Positions 18,683 to 29,044 of a stretch of DNA of 64,000 bases are shown in pieces. The notes under the pieces are model-generated. The model made no database searches. It was not told the origin of the DNA and saw only the letters and a program-made list of their open reading frames with translations. Origin of the DNA: an uncultured Marinomonas sp. (GTDB taxonomy: Bacteria > Pseudomonadota > Gammaproteobacteria > Pseudomonadales > Marinomonadaceae); the NCBI GenBank assembly GCA_947493575.1, contig CANLRQ010000001.1, forward strand, positions 186,001 through 250,000, read 5' to 3'. The position numbers were made by a program, and so were the translations under genes. The stretch's first letter is position 1. Each line of letters opens with the position of its first letter.

Positions 18683-19513
18683 CTAACCGTAACGACCAGT
18701 AATGTAGTCTTCTGTTTGTTTTTGCGCAGGGTTAGTGAATAAGGTATTGGTATCACCAAACTCAATCAAATCCCCCATATACATGAATGCAGTATAGTCT
18801 GAAACACGCGCTGCTTGCTGCATGTTGTGCGTTACGATAGCAATGGTGAAATCATTTTTCAGCTCATGGATCAATTCTTCAATTTTCAACGTAGAAATTG
18901 GGTCCAATGCCGAAGCAGGCTCATCTAGCAATAGCACCTCTGGTTTCACTGCAACAGTACGGGCAATAACCAAACGTTGCTGCTGACCACCAGACATACC
19001 TAATGCACTCTCGTGAAGACGATCTTTTACTTCATCCCACAAAGCAGCAGAACGCAATGCCCATTCAACGGTTTCGTCGATAACACGTTTCTTATTAATG
19101 CCCTGAATGCGCAAACCGTAAGCCACATTTTCATAAATACTTTTCGGGAATGGGTTTGGCTTCTGGAATACCATACCAACACGACGACGTAACTCAGCGA
19201 CGTCTGTACCCTTTTGGTAAATATTGTTGTCATGAAGATTGATTTCGCCTGTGATACGGCAGCTATCAACCAAATCATTCATGCGGTTGAAGCAACGAAG
19301 AAGCGTCGATTTACCACAACCAGATGGTCCGATAAATGCTGTTACTTTCTTCTCAGGGATAATCATATCTACCCCTTTCAATGCTTCTTTTTCACCGTAG
19401 TAAAGGTGCAAGTCCTTTACTGAAAGGCAAACGGTTTCGTCTTCGATGTTCAACGCTTGTTGACTGCGCTGCATCGCTGAAATATCAATTGAGTGTGTTT
19501 GTTCTTCGCTCAT
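18683..19513 (-). CDS. pstB: Phosphate ABC transporter ATPase PstB
   Basis: ATPase of the high-affinity phosphate importer, 276 aa: Walker [10 protein letters not shown], signature MSGGQQQRL, Walker [14 protein letters not shown] and [16 protein letters not shown], the PstB-specific switch region. It has an N-terminal extension of about 30 residues before the ABC core, common in marine gammaproteobacteria. It sits between pstA and phoU. Confidence 0.97.
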   Translation of the reverse strand: MSEEQTHSIDISAMQRSQQALNIEDETVCLSVKDLHLYYGEKEALKGVDMIIPEKKVTAFIGPSGCGKSTLLRCFNRMNDLVDSCRITGEINLHDNNIYQKGTDVAELRRRVGMVFQKPNPFPKSIYENVAYGLRIQGINKKRVIDETVEWALRSAALWDEVKDRLHESALGMSGGQQQRLVIARTVAVKPEVLLLDEPASALDPISTLKIEELIHELKNDFTIAIVTHNMQQAARVSDYTAFMYMGDLIEFGDTNTLFTNPAQKQTEDYITGRYG

Positions 19514-19533
19514 AATAATCTCTTCTTCTCCGC

Positions 19534-21249
19534 TTACATTTCTAGCGATTTGTATTTTTCACGTAGGTGGTTACGAATAGTCACTGCTGAGAAATTCAAC
19601 AAGGCAATAACCATCACAAGTAATAGCGCTGTTGCATACACTAATGGACGAGCCGCTTCTACATTCGGGCTTTGGAAACCAACGTCGTAGATGTGGAAGC
19701 CTAAGTGCATGAATTTTTGATCTAGGTGAATAAATGGATAGTTACCATCAAGCGGTAACGTTGGTGCTAATTTCACCACACCTACCAACATAAGTGGTGC
19801 AACTTCACCAGCAGCACGCGCAACAGCAAGAATGACACCCGTCATAATCGCTGGGCTGGCCATTGGTAATACCACACGCCATAAGGTTTCTGCTTTCGTC
19901 GCACCCAAGGCAAGGCTACCTTCACGAACGTTACGAGGAATACGAGACAAGCCTTCTTCCGTCGCCACGATCACTACAGGCACAGTCAAAAGTGCTAAGG
20001 TTATCGACGCCCACATTAAGCCACCGGTACCAAAGGTAGGAGACGGTAACGCTTCTGGAAAAAACGCTTGGTCAATGCCAGAACCTAAGAAGTAGATAAA
20101 GAAGCCTAGACCAAATACACCGTATACGATAGAAGGTACACCGGCCAAGTTATTTACCGCGATACGGATAATTCGAGTGACGAAGCCCTGTTTTGCATAT
20201 TCACGCAGGTACACAGCAGCGACAACACCGAATGGCGTTACCAAAACAGTCATTAACAAGACCATCATTACAGTACCGAAGATCGCAGGGAACACACCAC
20301 CTTCCGTATTCGCTTCACGAGGATCGCCAGTTAAGAAGTCCCACACTTTAACAAAGTAGAACCCCATTTTTTCCACAACACCCATCGCATTAGGACGGAA
20401 GGCGTGAACCATTTTAGACACTTGCATTTCATGAACCGTACCGTCCATCACTTGTACAGTGAAGGTGTCACGGTTGATCTGCTGGTAAAGGTCAGCCAAT
20501 TGTTGCTGAAGCCCTTTGTACTGCTCGTCGTAAATAGCACGCTCAGCGGCAAGGTCAGCTTCAACAGCGGCGGTTAACTTACCATTCAGTTCGTAGCGAC
20601 GTTGTTCTAAACGAATACGCTCAAGAGCATGGTTGATTTTGCCGATGTCGGTTTTCTCAATGTCCTTGATCTCGTCATGAATCTCAGTAGTACGTTCAAT
20701 ACGCTCTTCAAACTCTTCCCAAGTCGCTAACGCAGAGGCCGTTGGTGTAATGTCCTGAGTCTCAGAAACAACCTGACCATTCTCTTTAACCGATCTAATG
20801 TAACCGTATAGATTACCCCATTCATGGCGTTCTGCAGTAAACAGCATTTCAGGTGTTTGTGAGTCGCTAATATACTGATCAATAACCCAACCAAAATCCG
20901 CACCGTAAACATCACGGTTACCCATTTTAAGTAGAGTACGCTGTAGCAGCTTGTTACCTTCATCAGGAAGGTTGATACCCGCTTCGCGTAATTGAGCAGA
21001 CGTAACTTCTACACTTTCTACACGTTCAGCAGTTATTGTATATGCCTTCTCACCCGGTAATGCATAAGTCGATTGAACCACATCGGCTGGCCAAAAATGA
21101 CCCAAACCACGAACCGCTATCAAGAGAAGTAAACCGATTACCATGATAACTGAGATTGACACTGCACCAGCGTTCAACCAAACCCATGGATCACCTGATT
21201 TAACCCATTCCGATACGGATTTTTTTTCCATTTTCATTTCAGTGCTCAT
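19534..21249 (-). CDS. pstA: Phosphate ABC transporter permease PstA (long form)
   Basis: Permease of the phosphate importer. At 571 aa it is nearly twice the classical PstA length: a first helix at about residues 24-48 is followed by a large hydrophilic insertion (about 60-310) with a charged, probably coiled-coil stretch (about 175-265), then the standard five-helix permease core with the EAA loop [20 protein letters not shown]. Long PstA forms are usual in Pseudomonas-like bacteria. ATG 21249 overlaps the pstC stop by one base, implying coupling. Confidence 0.95.
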   Translation of the reverse strand: MSTEMKMEKKSVSEWVKSGDPWVWLNAGAVSISVIMVIGLLLLIAVRGLGHFWPADVVQSTYALPGEKAYTITAERVESVEVTSAQLREAGINLPDEGNKLLQRTLLKMGNRDVYGADFGWVIDQYISDSQTPEMLFTAERHEWGNLYGYIRSVKENGQVVSETQDITPTASALATWEEFEERIERTTEIHDEIKDIEKTDIGKINHALERIRLEQRRYELNGKLTAAVEADLAAERAIYDEQYKGLQQQLADLYQQINRDTFTVQVMDGTVHEMQVSKMVHAFRPNAMGVVEKMGFYFVKVWDFLTGDPREANTEGGVFPAIFGTVMMVLLMTVLVTPFGVVAAVYLREYAKQGFVTRIIRIAVNNLAGVPSIVYGVFGLGFFIYFLGSGIDQAFFPEALPSPTFGTGGLMWASITLALLTVPVVIVATEEGLSRIPRNVREGSLALGATKAETLWRVVLPMASPAIMTGVILAVARAAGEVAPLMLVGVVKLAPTLPLDGNYPFIHLDQKFMHLGFHIYDVGFQSPNVEAARPLVYATALLLVMVIALLNFSAVTIRNHLREKYKSLEM

Positions 21250-23507
21250 TATAACGACCCGTATTTTTTGCGTAGGTGCTGACGCACAGTTTCAGCGATG
21301 GTGTTCACTACGAAAGTAAAGATAAACAACACAAACGCCGCCAAGAAAAGAATTCGATAGTGTGAGCTACCCACTTCTGACTCAGGTACTTCCACCGCCA
21401 AGTTAGCAGCCAAGGTACGCATACCTTCGAAGATGTTAAAGTCCATAATCGGTGTGTTACCTGTCGCCATTAAGACGATCATGGTTTCACCTACCGCACG
21501 ACCCATACCAATCATCACTGCAGAGAAAATACCTGGGCTGGCCGTTGGTAATACAACACGAACCATGGTTTGCCAGTAAGTCGCACCCAAAGCTAGAGAA
21601 CCTTGTGTTAAGGTTTTTGGCACACTAAAGATGGCATCTTCGGTAATTGAGAAGATAGTCGGGATAACCGCAAAGCCCATGGCAAAACCAACCACCAATG
21701 CATTACGCTGATCGAATGTGATACCTAGATCATTGGTAATCCAACCACGCACATTACCGTCAAACATATACAGTTCGATTAGCGGGCTCATTCCTAGGCA
21801 GAACAAAGCCAGCAATATAACCACAGGGATCAAAAGCAATGGCTGCCAGCCGTCTGGAACCATCCAACGGATGTTCTGAGGTAGACGTGACCAAAGGTAA
21901 GCAAATGCCACAATACCAACAGGTAGAATCAGCAAGATGCTAAAGGTAGCCGCTAAGTTTTCTTCAAGGAAAGGCGCGAAGAATAGACCTGCTAGGAAAC
22001 CAAGGATGACGGTAGGCAATGCTTCCATCAATTCGATAACGGGTTTCACTTTACGACGCAATGCAGGCGCCATGAAATAAGCTGTGTAGATAGCACCACA
22101 AATAGCCAAAGGCACGGCCATTAACATCGCGTAAAACGCAGCCTTCAATGTACCAAATACCAATGGCATTAAGCTGTATTTTGGCTCGAAATCGTTATCC
22201 GATGCAGATGACTGCCAAGTGTATGTCGGTTCTTGATAGTCTTCGTACCACACTTGTTCCCATATAGAAGACCAAGAGACCTCAGGGTGCTCGTTGTCTA
22301 CGTAGAAGAAGCGTAACCCCTGACTGTCTTCAAGTAATAAACCGTTGGCACGCGGTGCAAAACTAATCAATCGAGCACTATCATCACTCAACTGCTCATC
22401 GATCACCTGACTCTCAGACGTTGCATTGTAGATAGATACAAAACCACGCTCATCCAGTGTCGCAAAACCTTTACGTCGCTGTTCCATAGCAACATTAACT
22501 AAACCTGAAGATTGGTTGATATCACGAATGAAATGCAGTTTCTCTTCGTTGGTTTCATTATCACGAACATTAAACCACTGACTTACACGGCCTGAAGTGT
22601 CCGCTAGCATCACCGATGTATTACCTAGTAAGTAGCTCATGGATACTAACTGAGCATCACCTTCTAGAGTATCAAGAGTATTTTTCAAGGTCACATTATC
22701 AATGTCACGAATATCAAACTCGTTTAATTGACCAGAGTCAGTAGCAACGTATAAATAGCGCTGATTACCACTAACCAATATGCTGTGCGCATTCTCAATA
22801 AAAGGCAAAGATGCTTTTTCTTCCGTTAGCTCAACTTCTTCTGTAATGAAGTTAACGTCCTTAGTGACTTTCAGGACAGTGCTTTGTGACTCACCCAATG
22901 CCGCCATGGTAAAGCCATCTTCCCCTTCACGGAACGACAAGCTAGAAATTGCAAAATCCGCGACTTGCATCGCATCTTCACCGTAAGGGTATTCGACGAA
23001 CGGTGTAATTTGGCGCTTATCATCTGGGTAAGAAATTTGGTAACTGTGCTTAGTTACCAGAACTTTACCGTCACTGTAACCAAACGCCAGCAAACCACTT
23101 GTATTCGACTCCACAGCAAAACTAGTAACAGGCTCATTACGCGGGTTACTTACTATTTCAACAACAGAACCGTCTGCAATAGAAAAGAAGACGATGCTGC
23201 CATTACTTGCAACACGCATCCCAATTTCGGCTTGTTCTTCTGTGGTTAAATAAAGACTTTCCCCTTCTTGTTCTGCAGGTAAAGCATACGTTGCTTTAGG
23301 CTCAATAGAAGCGCCTGCAAACAAAGGTGCAACTTCATAAAGAAGGTAAAAACAAATCAGCAATACAGCCAGTATTACACTGCTACCGCCGATGGCAATA
23401 CCCATTCCAGCCATACGGTCTTTCAGGGCTCGCATTTTACGGTGACGCTTCAAAGCTGGTGTATCAAAATCCAACTCGGGCATCTGATGGTCAGTTGTTT
23501 TAGTCAT
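21249..23507 (-). CDS. pstC: Phosphate ABC transporter permease PstC (long form with periplasmic insertion)
   Basis: Permease partner of PstA. 752 aa against about 320 for E. coli PstC. A helix at about residues 38-60 is followed by a roughly 380-residue hydrophilic, beta-rich insertion (repeating strand/turn units such as SGLLAFGYSDGKVLV and RYLYVATDSGQLNEFD that resemble beta-propeller blades), then the membrane core with EAA loop [20 protein letters not shown]. The long form is known in Pseudomonas-type Pst systems; the propeller reading is my inference. Confidence 0.94.
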   Translation of the reverse strand: MTKTTDHQMPELDFDTPALKRHRKMRALKDRMAGMGIAIGGSSVILAVLLICFYLLYEVAPLFAGASIEPKATYALPAEQEGESLYLTTEEQAEIGMRVASNGSIVFFSIADGSVVEIVSNPRNEPVTSFAVESNTSGLLAFGYSDGKVLVTKHSYQISYPDDKRQITPFVEYPYGEDAMQVADFAISSLSFREGEDGFTMAALGESQSTVLKVTKDVNFITEEVELTEEKASLPFIENAHSILVSGNQRYLYVATDSGQLNEFDIRDIDNVTLKNTLDTLEGDAQLVSMSYLLGNTSVMLADTSGRVSQWFNVRDNETNEEKLHFIRDINQSSGLVNVAMEQRRKGFATLDERGFVSIYNATSESQVIDEQLSDDSARLISFAPRANGLLLEDSQGLRFFYVDNEHPEVSWSSIWEQVWYEDYQEPTYTWQSSASDNDFEPKYSLMPLVFGTLKAAFYAMLMAVPLAICGAIYTAYFMAPALRRKVKPVIELMEALPTVILGFLAGLFFAPFLEENLAATFSILLILPVGIVAFAYLWSRLPQNIRWMVPDGWQPLLLIPVVILLALFCLGMSPLIELYMFDGNVRGWITNDLGITFDQRNALVVGFAMGFAVIPTIFSITEDAIFSVPKTLTQGSLALGATYWQTMVRVVLPTASPGIFSAVMIGMGRAVGETMIVLMATGNTPIMDFNIFEGMRTLAANLAVEVPESEVGSSHYRILFLAAFVLFIFTFVVNTIAETVRQHLRKKYGSL

Positions 23508-23615
23508 CCGATTTCATCTTTTTTTGTGGCATTTTTATGACAAAGGCTAGAGCGCAAAAAGCAAGGTGATGAAAAACACCACCCTGCTTTAGATATTCAA
23601 TCCAGCTCGTTAAAC

Positions 23616-24584
23616 TTACTTGATACCTAGTTTATCTAGGTAACGATCAGCAACTTTAGCTGGTAGAGGAACGTAACCGTCTTTCACAACAACTTCTTGA
23701 CCTGTTTTCGAAAGAACCATTTTAACGAATTCACGTTGTAGTGGTGCTAATGGCTTGTTAGGAGCTTTGTTTACGTACACCCATAAGAAACGAGACAGTG
23801 GGTAAGTACCTTTCGCTGCATTTTCTAAAGTAGCACCGATAAAAGCGTCACCTTCTTTCTTAGCAATTGGTAAAGCACGTACTGAAGATGTTTTGTAACC
23901 AATACCAGAATAGCCGATACCGTTAAGAGACGTAGAAACAGACTGTACAACAGAAGCAGAACCAGGCTGTTCGTTTACACTGTTTTTGAAGTCACCTTTG
24001 AAAAGAGCATTAGACTTGAAGTAACCGTAAGTACCAGATACAGAGTTACGACCGAACAATTGAACGTCACGGCCAGCCCAAGCGCCAGTCAAACCTGCTT
24101 TACCCCAATTAGTGATGTCTTCACTGTGTCCACCTTTACGAGTAGAAGAGAAGATCGCATCAACTTGTGGAAGAGACAAACCTTTAATTGGGTTATCTTT
24201 ATGAACGAAAACCGCTAAAGCATCGATAGCAACAGGAATTGCAGTTGGTGCATAACCGAATTTCTTCTCAAAAGCAGCGATTTCTTTGTCTTTCATCTTA
24301 CGAGACATAGGACCGAAGTTAGAAGTACCTTCTGTCAAAGCTGGTGGCGCAGTTGAAGAACCAGCTGCTTGAATTTGAATGTTAACGTTTGGATAAAGAC
24401 GCTTAAAATCTTCAGCCCATAATGTCATCAAGTTTGCTAGAGTATCAGAACCAACACTGGATACGTTACCTGAAACACCACTTGCTTTCGTGTAAGAAGG
24501 AAGCATTGGATCAACATCAGCCATTGCGTTAGCAGAAACACCAACAGCCGCAGCCATTGTTAAACCTACAACTAGATTTTTCAT
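23616..24584 (-). CDS. pstS: Phosphate-binding periplasmic protein PstS
   Basis: Periplasmic phosphate receptor of PstSCAB. The signal peptide is [22 protein letters not shown]. The mature protein has the PstS phosphate-binding segments [19 protein letters not shown] and [13 protein letters not shown]. 322 aa. The start is ATG 24584, 9 nt after a GAGG; the frame also opens at TTG 24593. First gene of the operon, preceded by tandem PhoB half-sites, and separated from pstC by 108 bp. Confidence 0.95.
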   Translation of the reverse strand: MKNLVVGLTMAAAVGVSANAMADVDPMLPSYTKASGVSGNVSSVGSDTLANLMTLWAEDFKRLYPNVNIQIQAAGSSTAPPALTEGTSNFGPMSRKMKDKEIAAFEKKFGYAPTAIPVAIDALAVFVHKDNPIKGLSLPQVDAIFSSTRKGGHSEDITNWGKAGLTGAWAGRDVQLFGRNSVSGTYGYFKSNALFKGDFKNSVNEQPGSASVVQSVSTSLNGIGYSGIGYKTSSVRALPIAKKEGDAFIGATLENAAKGTYPLSRFLWVYVNKAPNKPLAPLQREFVKMVLSKTGQEVVVKDGYVPLPAKVADRYLDKLGIK

Positions 24585-24652
24585 CGTTATCAACCTCAGT
24601 GGTTACATCTAAGTTAAAGGGGAGACCCCCATATATTTCGTTATGGTTGATA

Positions 24653-24685
24653 CTATAAAAGAGAAATATGACAATAATGTTAAAG
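24653..24685 (-). promoter_or_regulatory. Pho box upstream of pstS
   Basis: Read on the minus strand, three 11-bp units CTTTAAC-ATTA, TTGTCAT-ATTT and CTCTTTT-ATAG stand in perfect register; the middle unit matches CTGTCAT at 6/7, the outer ones at 4/7. About 70 bp before the pstS start. A PhoB-dependent promoter is inferred. Confidence 0.65.
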
Positions 24686-25338
24686 AGTGAAATATATCCG
24701 TTTTTTTTAGATTAAGCTTAATGTGAAAAAGTTAAATTACTCCTCCAATGTTTATTTATAAAATCAAAACACCTTATAAATCAAAAAGATAAAAAATTAA
24801 TATATTTTCAAACAAATAAAAAAACTTTCTAATGTTCTCCTCTAGAGTCAGACAAAAATGAGCAGTAAGTCCTTATATACACTCTTTGTATGTCAATCAG
24901 GTCAAGTACTGTCATATTTGATTTGCAAGATGCGACTTATCAATAATTAATTCTACCAACATCTGTAGATAAACATATTGCCATTGAAGCTGCTCATGCT
25001 GACTATTGACACAAAGAAGCTTATTAGACTTATTCACACCTTCCCTAAAGCACTTTGAATTCACGGTAAATAACATTGTTTCTACTGCCAAGTCACTTCT
25101 TAGTAAGTAATCAATATGAACCCATTATCAACAGCACTTGCGACAATGATAATGGGGGGTTTCTTACGAAGCTTGTTTACAAAATTAGACGCACTTTAAG
25201 CAAAATACGTACAAAAAACAGCCACTCAACTCTCTTCTCTTTATTTCAAACAACACTATCTATTCCCATAGATATCGTTATCAAATACACTGTCCGCTCA
25301 GAATTTTATTCGATTTTCCTGTTTTCTTTCGATAACTA
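24686..25338. other. AT-rich intergenic region between pstS and the TRAP genes
   Basis: Beyond the Pho box this 650-bp stretch is strongly AT-rich with many stops. It includes an isolated CTGTCAT half-site at 24909-24915 on the plus strand without a partner. An 87-codon open frame at 25076-25339 has no Shine-Dalgarno, resembles no family I know and runs into MITE copy B, so I do not call it. I see no recognisable gene remnant. Confidence 0.5.
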
Positions 25339-25419
25339 GAGACCTTTGCACTAAGTCATAAGCGATGATAAATCTGTTTTTACAAAGTATTAGCAAATGT
25401 AATAGCCGTGAAAAATCTC
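25339..25419 (+). mobile_element. MITE-like repeat, copy B
   Basis: 81 bp from GAGACCTTTGCACTAAG to CCGTGAAAAATCTC, homologous to copies C and D through the core TTTTTACAAAGTATTAGCAA. It is flanked by AACTA on both sides (25334-25338 and 25420-25424). It ends just before dctQ and supplies the GTG at 25408 that opens the dctQ frame. Confidence 0.85.
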
Positions 25420-25449
25420 AACTATAATTACAAAAATATAGGTCCTTCA

Positions 25450-25974
25450 ATGATTAACAAGCTCGTCTACCTAGCTGAGCGCGTTTCTGTCTATACAGGC
25501 AAATGCGTGGCTTGGTTAACATTAGCGATGATGCTACTCACCTGCCTCATTGTTCTTTTACGATATGGTTTTAATATCGGCTCCATTGCTTTACAAGAAT
25601 CCGTTCTCTATCTACACGCCTTAGTCTTTATGCTTGGGGCTGCTTATACCTTTAAAGATGATGGACATGTTCGAGTCGATGTTTTTTATCGTAATTTTTC
25701 AGATAAGAAAAAAGCGTGGGTAAACATTGTGGGAGGTGTTTTTTTCTTACTCCCCATGACCTTGTACACCAGTTATCTCAGCCTAGAATACGTTGGTGCT
25801 TCATGGAAAGTACTGGAAACGTCACAAGAACCCGGTGGCTTACCGTTTATTTATTTACTTAAAACGCTCATTCCTTTGATGATGGTTAGCTTAATTATTC
25901 AAGGATTGGCCGACATCGGAAAAAATGTTGGAGTTTTGCAGTCTTCTTCTAATACTCTGGCTGATAAAGGATAG
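25450..25974 (+). CDS. dctQ: TRAP transporter small permease DctQ
   Basis: Small membrane subunit of a tripartite ATP-independent periplasmic transporter, four predicted helices, 174 aa from ATG 25450. The pattern LQESVLYLHALVFMLGAAYTFKDDGHVRVDVFYR is typical of the DctQ/FcbT2 type (COG4665, mannitol/chloroaromatic group). The frame extends upstream to GTG 25408, but that codon is inside MITE copy B, so ATG 25450 is preferred. It is followed 5 bp later by dctM. No dctP lies next to it. Confidence 0.88.
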   Translation: MINKLVYLAERVSVYTGKCVAWLTLAMMLLTCLIVLLRYGFNIGSIALQESVLYLHALVFMLGAAYTFKDDGHVRVDVFYRNFSDKKKAWVNIVGGVFFLLPMTLYTSYLSLEYVGASWKVLETSQEPGGLPFIYLLKTLIPLMMVSLIIQGLADIGKNVGVLQSSSNTLADKG

Positions 25975-25979
25975 TTAAA

Positions 25980-27365
25980 ATGGTCGAATTAATCCCTATA
26001 TGGCTTTTTGTTGCCGTCTGTATTTGTTTAATGTTTGGTTACCCTGTCGCTTTTTCTCTTGGTGGAACCGCTCTGATTTTTGCGGCCGTTGGCAGTGTAG
26101 TAGGCACTTTTGATGGCGTTTTCCTTGAAGCTCTACCGAACCGTTTGTTTGGTATTATTAGAAATGAAACCTTAATCGCCGTCCCACTCTTTGTATTAAT
26201 GGGTGTCTTATTAGAAAAATCAAAACTGGCAGAAAAGCTCTTGGACAGTATGGCAATGCTGTTTGGGACTTTACGCGGCGGGTTAGGTATTTCTGTTATT
26301 TTAGTAGGTGCTCTGCTTGCCGCCAGTACTGGTATTGTCGGTGCGACTGTCGTAACCATGGGCATGATCTCTTTGCCTACCATGTTACGCCGTGGCTATG
26401 ACCCATCACTTGCAGCAGGAACCATTTGTGCAACCGGCACACTTGGGCAAATCATTCCGCCTTCTATCGCTTTGGTTTTATTGGGCGATGTGATGTCCAA
26501 TGCCTTCCAAAAAGCTCAGTTAGAAATGGGGATTTTTTCTCCTAAAACTGTTTCCGTAGGTGATCTGTTTGTTGGCGCTTTGATCCCCGGCGCTATTCTT
26601 GTGGCTCTGTATATTGTTTATGTTTCCATGGTTGCTTGGTTACAGCCACATAAAGCCCCTGCGGTTTCTAAGGAAGAGTTACGTCAAGGCACAACTGAAT
26701 CTGTAACCATTATGCTAATAAAAGGTTTAGTGCCACCATTAGTATTAATCATTGCGGTTCTGGGTTCTATCTTATCAGGGGTTGCAACACCGACTGAAGC
26801 ATCTGGTGTCGGTGCTCTAGGTGCTGCAATATTAGCTCTGGCAAGTGGTAAACTGAATTTAGACACATTAAAAGAAGTGGTTTACTCGACTACCAAAGTA
26901 ACTTCCATGGTCTTTTTGATATTAATCGGTGCTTCATTATTTTCTTTAGTTTTCCGAGGCTTCGGTGGCGAAGAGTTAATCCATGAGTTTTTCCATGGTC
27001 TTCCCGGTGGCGTATTCAGTGCCATGATTATTGTCATGATTGTCATGTTTTTGCTTGGCTTTATTTTAGACTTCATTGAAATTACCTTTGTGGTAGTGCC
27101 CATAGTCGCCCCTGTATTATTAGCAATGGGCTTAGATCCAGTTTGGTTGGGTATCATGATGGCCATCAATCTACAGACGTCATTTTTAACACCTCCTTTT
27201 GGTTTCGCACTTTTCTACCTTCGAGGCGTCGCCCCAAAAGAATTGAAAACAGCATCTATCTACAAAGGTGTGATACCTTTTATTGGCATACAAATCTTTG
27301 TATTAATACTGCTAACCGTTTGGCCTAGCCTTGCAACATGGTTACCTTCAGTCATTTATGGCTAA
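25980..27365 (+). CDS. dctM: TRAP transporter large permease DctM
   Basis: Large membrane subunit of the TRAP transporter, 461 aa with 12 or more helices. NRLFGIIRNETLIAVPLFV, GTLGQIIPPSIALVLLGD and LQTSFLTPPFGFALFYLRG are characteristic of the FcbT3/TakM-like group (COG4664). Transport is Na+ or H+ driven. A binding protein of the matching COG4663 group is encoded at 38932-40044, 11.5 kb away on the other strand, and may be its partner. The substrate is unknown. Confidence 0.9.
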   Translation: MVELIPIWLFVAVCICLMFGYPVAFSLGGTALIFAAVGSVVGTFDGVFLEALPNRLFGIIRNETLIAVPLFVLMGVLLEKSKLAEKLLDSMAMLFGTLRGGLGISVILVGALLAASTGIVGATVVTMGMISLPTMLRRGYDPSLAAGTICATGTLGQIIPPSIALVLLGDVMSNAFQKAQLEMGIFSPKTVSVGDLFVGALIPGAILVALYIVYVSMVAWLQPHKAPAVSKEELRQGTTESVTIMLIKGLVPPLVLIIAVLGSILSGVATPTEASGVGALGAAILALASGKLNLDTLKEVVYSTTKVTSMVFLILIGASLFSLVFRGFGGEELIHEFFHGLPGGVFSAMIIVMIVMFLLGFILDFIEITFVVVPIVAPVLLAMGLDPVWLGIMMAINLQTSFLTPPFGFALFYLRGVAPKELKTASIYKGVIPFIGIQIFVLILLTVWPSLATWLPSVIYG

Positions 27366-27454
27366 CCTTTAGCACTCAGTCGTAGTGGCTTATGTCACTG
27401 CGACTTTCCAACATTCATTTTGATATCCATTTTTCATAGAGAGAGGCGTCGTTC

Positions 27455-28414
27455 ATGAAATCCGTCCAAATACAGAACTATGGTCCAGCTAGTGAACTTT
27501 CTGTCGAAAACATTGCAACTCCAACCATCAATGCAGATCAACTTCTGATTGCGGTAAAAGCGGCAGGAGTCAATCCAGTTGATACCTACATTCGCTCCGG
27601 TACCAACAATTACACAACAAGCTTCCCCCATACCCCGGGATTAGATGGCGCGGGTATCATTGATGCAGTTGGAGACAATATTAAAGGCTTTCACGTCGGT
27701 CAACGTGTCTATTTTAGTCGCAACCTTAGTGGGTCATCAGCTGAATTCGCGATAGGTATTCCGACACATACATTTCCACTTGCTGACACTCTGAGTTACG
27801 AAGAAGGTGCTTGTTTAGGCATTCCTTATACGACCGCACATAGAGCTCTATTAGGCCGCGCCAATGCTAAAACAGGTGAAAAAGTATTGGTTCATGGTGC
27901 GACAGGTGCCGTTGGTATTGCTACCGTCCAACTTGCCAGAGCAATGGGAATGGAAGTAATAGCAAGTGCAGGCACTGAGGAAGGCAAAGCATTATTAGAG
28001 AGCCAAGGTGTTCAAACTGTGCTGGATCATACCCAAGCAGATCACTTAGCGCCTTATCAAACACTTGATCAAGGTTTCGATGTCATTATTGAAATGTTAG
28101 CCAATCATAACCTTGACCAAGATTTAAAAGCGCTTGCGTTTGGTGGCCGTGTTGCAGTTGTAGGTAATCGTGGAACAGTTGAAATTAACCCAAGAGACTT
28201 AATGGCGCGAGATGCTGCGGTAATGGGTGTGGCCCTCGCCAACATTAAACCAGCTGAATTAAGTTTAATTGCTAAATCTCTATACCCACTGCTTAATGGT
28301 GGTTTATTAAAGCCTGTTGTTCGTAAAACTTACTCATTAGAAGAAACATCACAGGCCCATGAAGACGTCTTAAAGTCTGGTGCTCAGGGGAATTTAATCA
28401 TAAAAATAGATTGA
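27455..28414 (+). CDS. NADPH:quinone oxidoreductase-type MDR protein
   Basis: Medium-chain dehydrogenase/reductase, 319 aa, quinone-oxidoreductase branch: N-terminal GroES-like domain (AAGVNPVDTYIRSG, TPGLDGAGIIDAVG) and Rossmann NADPH domain (HGATGAVGIATVQLARAMG near 145-165). No zinc-binding cysteine set, as expected for QorA/zeta-crystallin types. Shine-Dalgarno GAGAGG precedes ATG 27455. It follows dctM by 89 bp and could be cotranscribed; the substrate is not predictable. Confidence 0.88.
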   Translation: MKSVQIQNYGPASELSVENIATPTINADQLLIAVKAAGVNPVDTYIRSGTNNYTTSFPHTPGLDGAGIIDAVGDNIKGFHVGQRVYFSRNLSGSSAEFAIGIPTHTFPLADTLSYEEGACLGIPYTTAHRALLGRANAKTGEKVLVHGATGAVGIATVQLARAMGMEVIASAGTEEGKALLESQGVQTVLDHTQADHLAPYQTLDQGFDVIIEMLANHNLDQDLKALAFGGRVAVVGNRGTVEINPRDLMARDAAVMGVALANIKPAELSLIAKSLYPLLNGGLLKPVVRKTYSLEETSQAHEDVLKSGAQGNLIIKID

Positions 28415-28506
28415 ATTATCCATTAAACGTACTTCATCTATTTACGTTAGCTCAATTTATAGCCACACTATGAAGAGAGGAGAAAACACTAGCCTCTCTT
28501 TTACTT

Positions 28507-28589
28507 GAGACTTTTGCACGAAGTCATGAGCTATGATAAGTCTGTTTTTAACAAAGTATTAGCAAGCCTAGTAGTCGTGCAAAGGTCTC
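28507..28589 (+). mobile_element. MITE-like repeat, copy C (best preserved)
   Basis: 83 bp with 15-bp terminal inverted repeats GAGACTTTTGCACGA / TCGTGCAAAGGTCTC (one mismatch). It is flanked by perfect 5-bp direct repeats TACTT at 28502-28506 and 28590-28594. The interior carries GTCATGAGCTATGATAA and AACAAAGTATTAGCAAG shared with copies B and D. Confidence 0.9.
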
Positions 28590-28659
28590 TACTTATGATT
28601 TAGACAGTGTATATGATCTTAGTAGACTCTTTATATATTGTCTTTAAGGAGCGTACTCT

Positions 28660-28962
28660 ATGAGTGTAACCGTTGTTGTAACATTTAACGTTAAACCAGA
28701 CTTAGTGAAGCCTTTCATTGAACTGTTAGAATCCAATCAAATACATATGATTCAAGCTGGTGCATTAAGTGTCGTTTTATTAAAGGGCTTAGAAAAGCAT
28801 AATCGTGTTGTCGAAATCGAGAAATGGGAAAGCATTGAAGACCATAAGAGTTTCGCAAATGTAGTGCCTACCTTGCCACATTTCGATAATATCGATGAAT
28901 ATCTATTAGAACCTTATAAAGTAATGTACTTAGATACCATTTCTAGACAAGATGCATTTTAA
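28660..28962 (+). CDS. ABM-domain (antibiotic biosynthesis monooxygenase-like) small protein
   Basis: 100-aa protein with the dimeric alpha/beta-barrel ABM fold: VTVVVTFNVKPDLVKPFIELLESN, then GALSVVLLKG and EIEKWESIEDHKSF, followed by the HxxPH-like LPHFDN segment. Family members include quinol monooxygenases (YgiN) and haem-degrading or signalling proteins. AAGGAG about 8 nt before ATG 28660 supports translation. Directly after MITE copy C; the next gene is an AraC regulator. Activity unknown. Confidence 0.8.
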   Translation: MSVTVVVTFNVKPDLVKPFIELLESNQIHMIQAGALSVVLLKGLEKHNRVVEIEKWESIEDHKSFANVVPTLPHFDNIDEYLLEPYKVMYLDTISRQDAF

Positions 28963-29044
28963 CAAGCGATGCCATTAGATAGTGTTTTTTACTGGTTAGA
29001 GCTTCTTTTTTGATGCGTAACAGCATGATAACCTGTTTACTATA

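Noticed and set aside
24909..24915. CTGTCAT half-site in the pstS-dctQ gap
   Set aside because: Perfect half-site but no second half at 11-bp spacing in either direction.
25076..25339. 87-codon open frame upstream of dctQ
   Set aside because: No Shine-Dalgarno, no recognisable family, AT-driven composition, and its end runs into MITE copy B.
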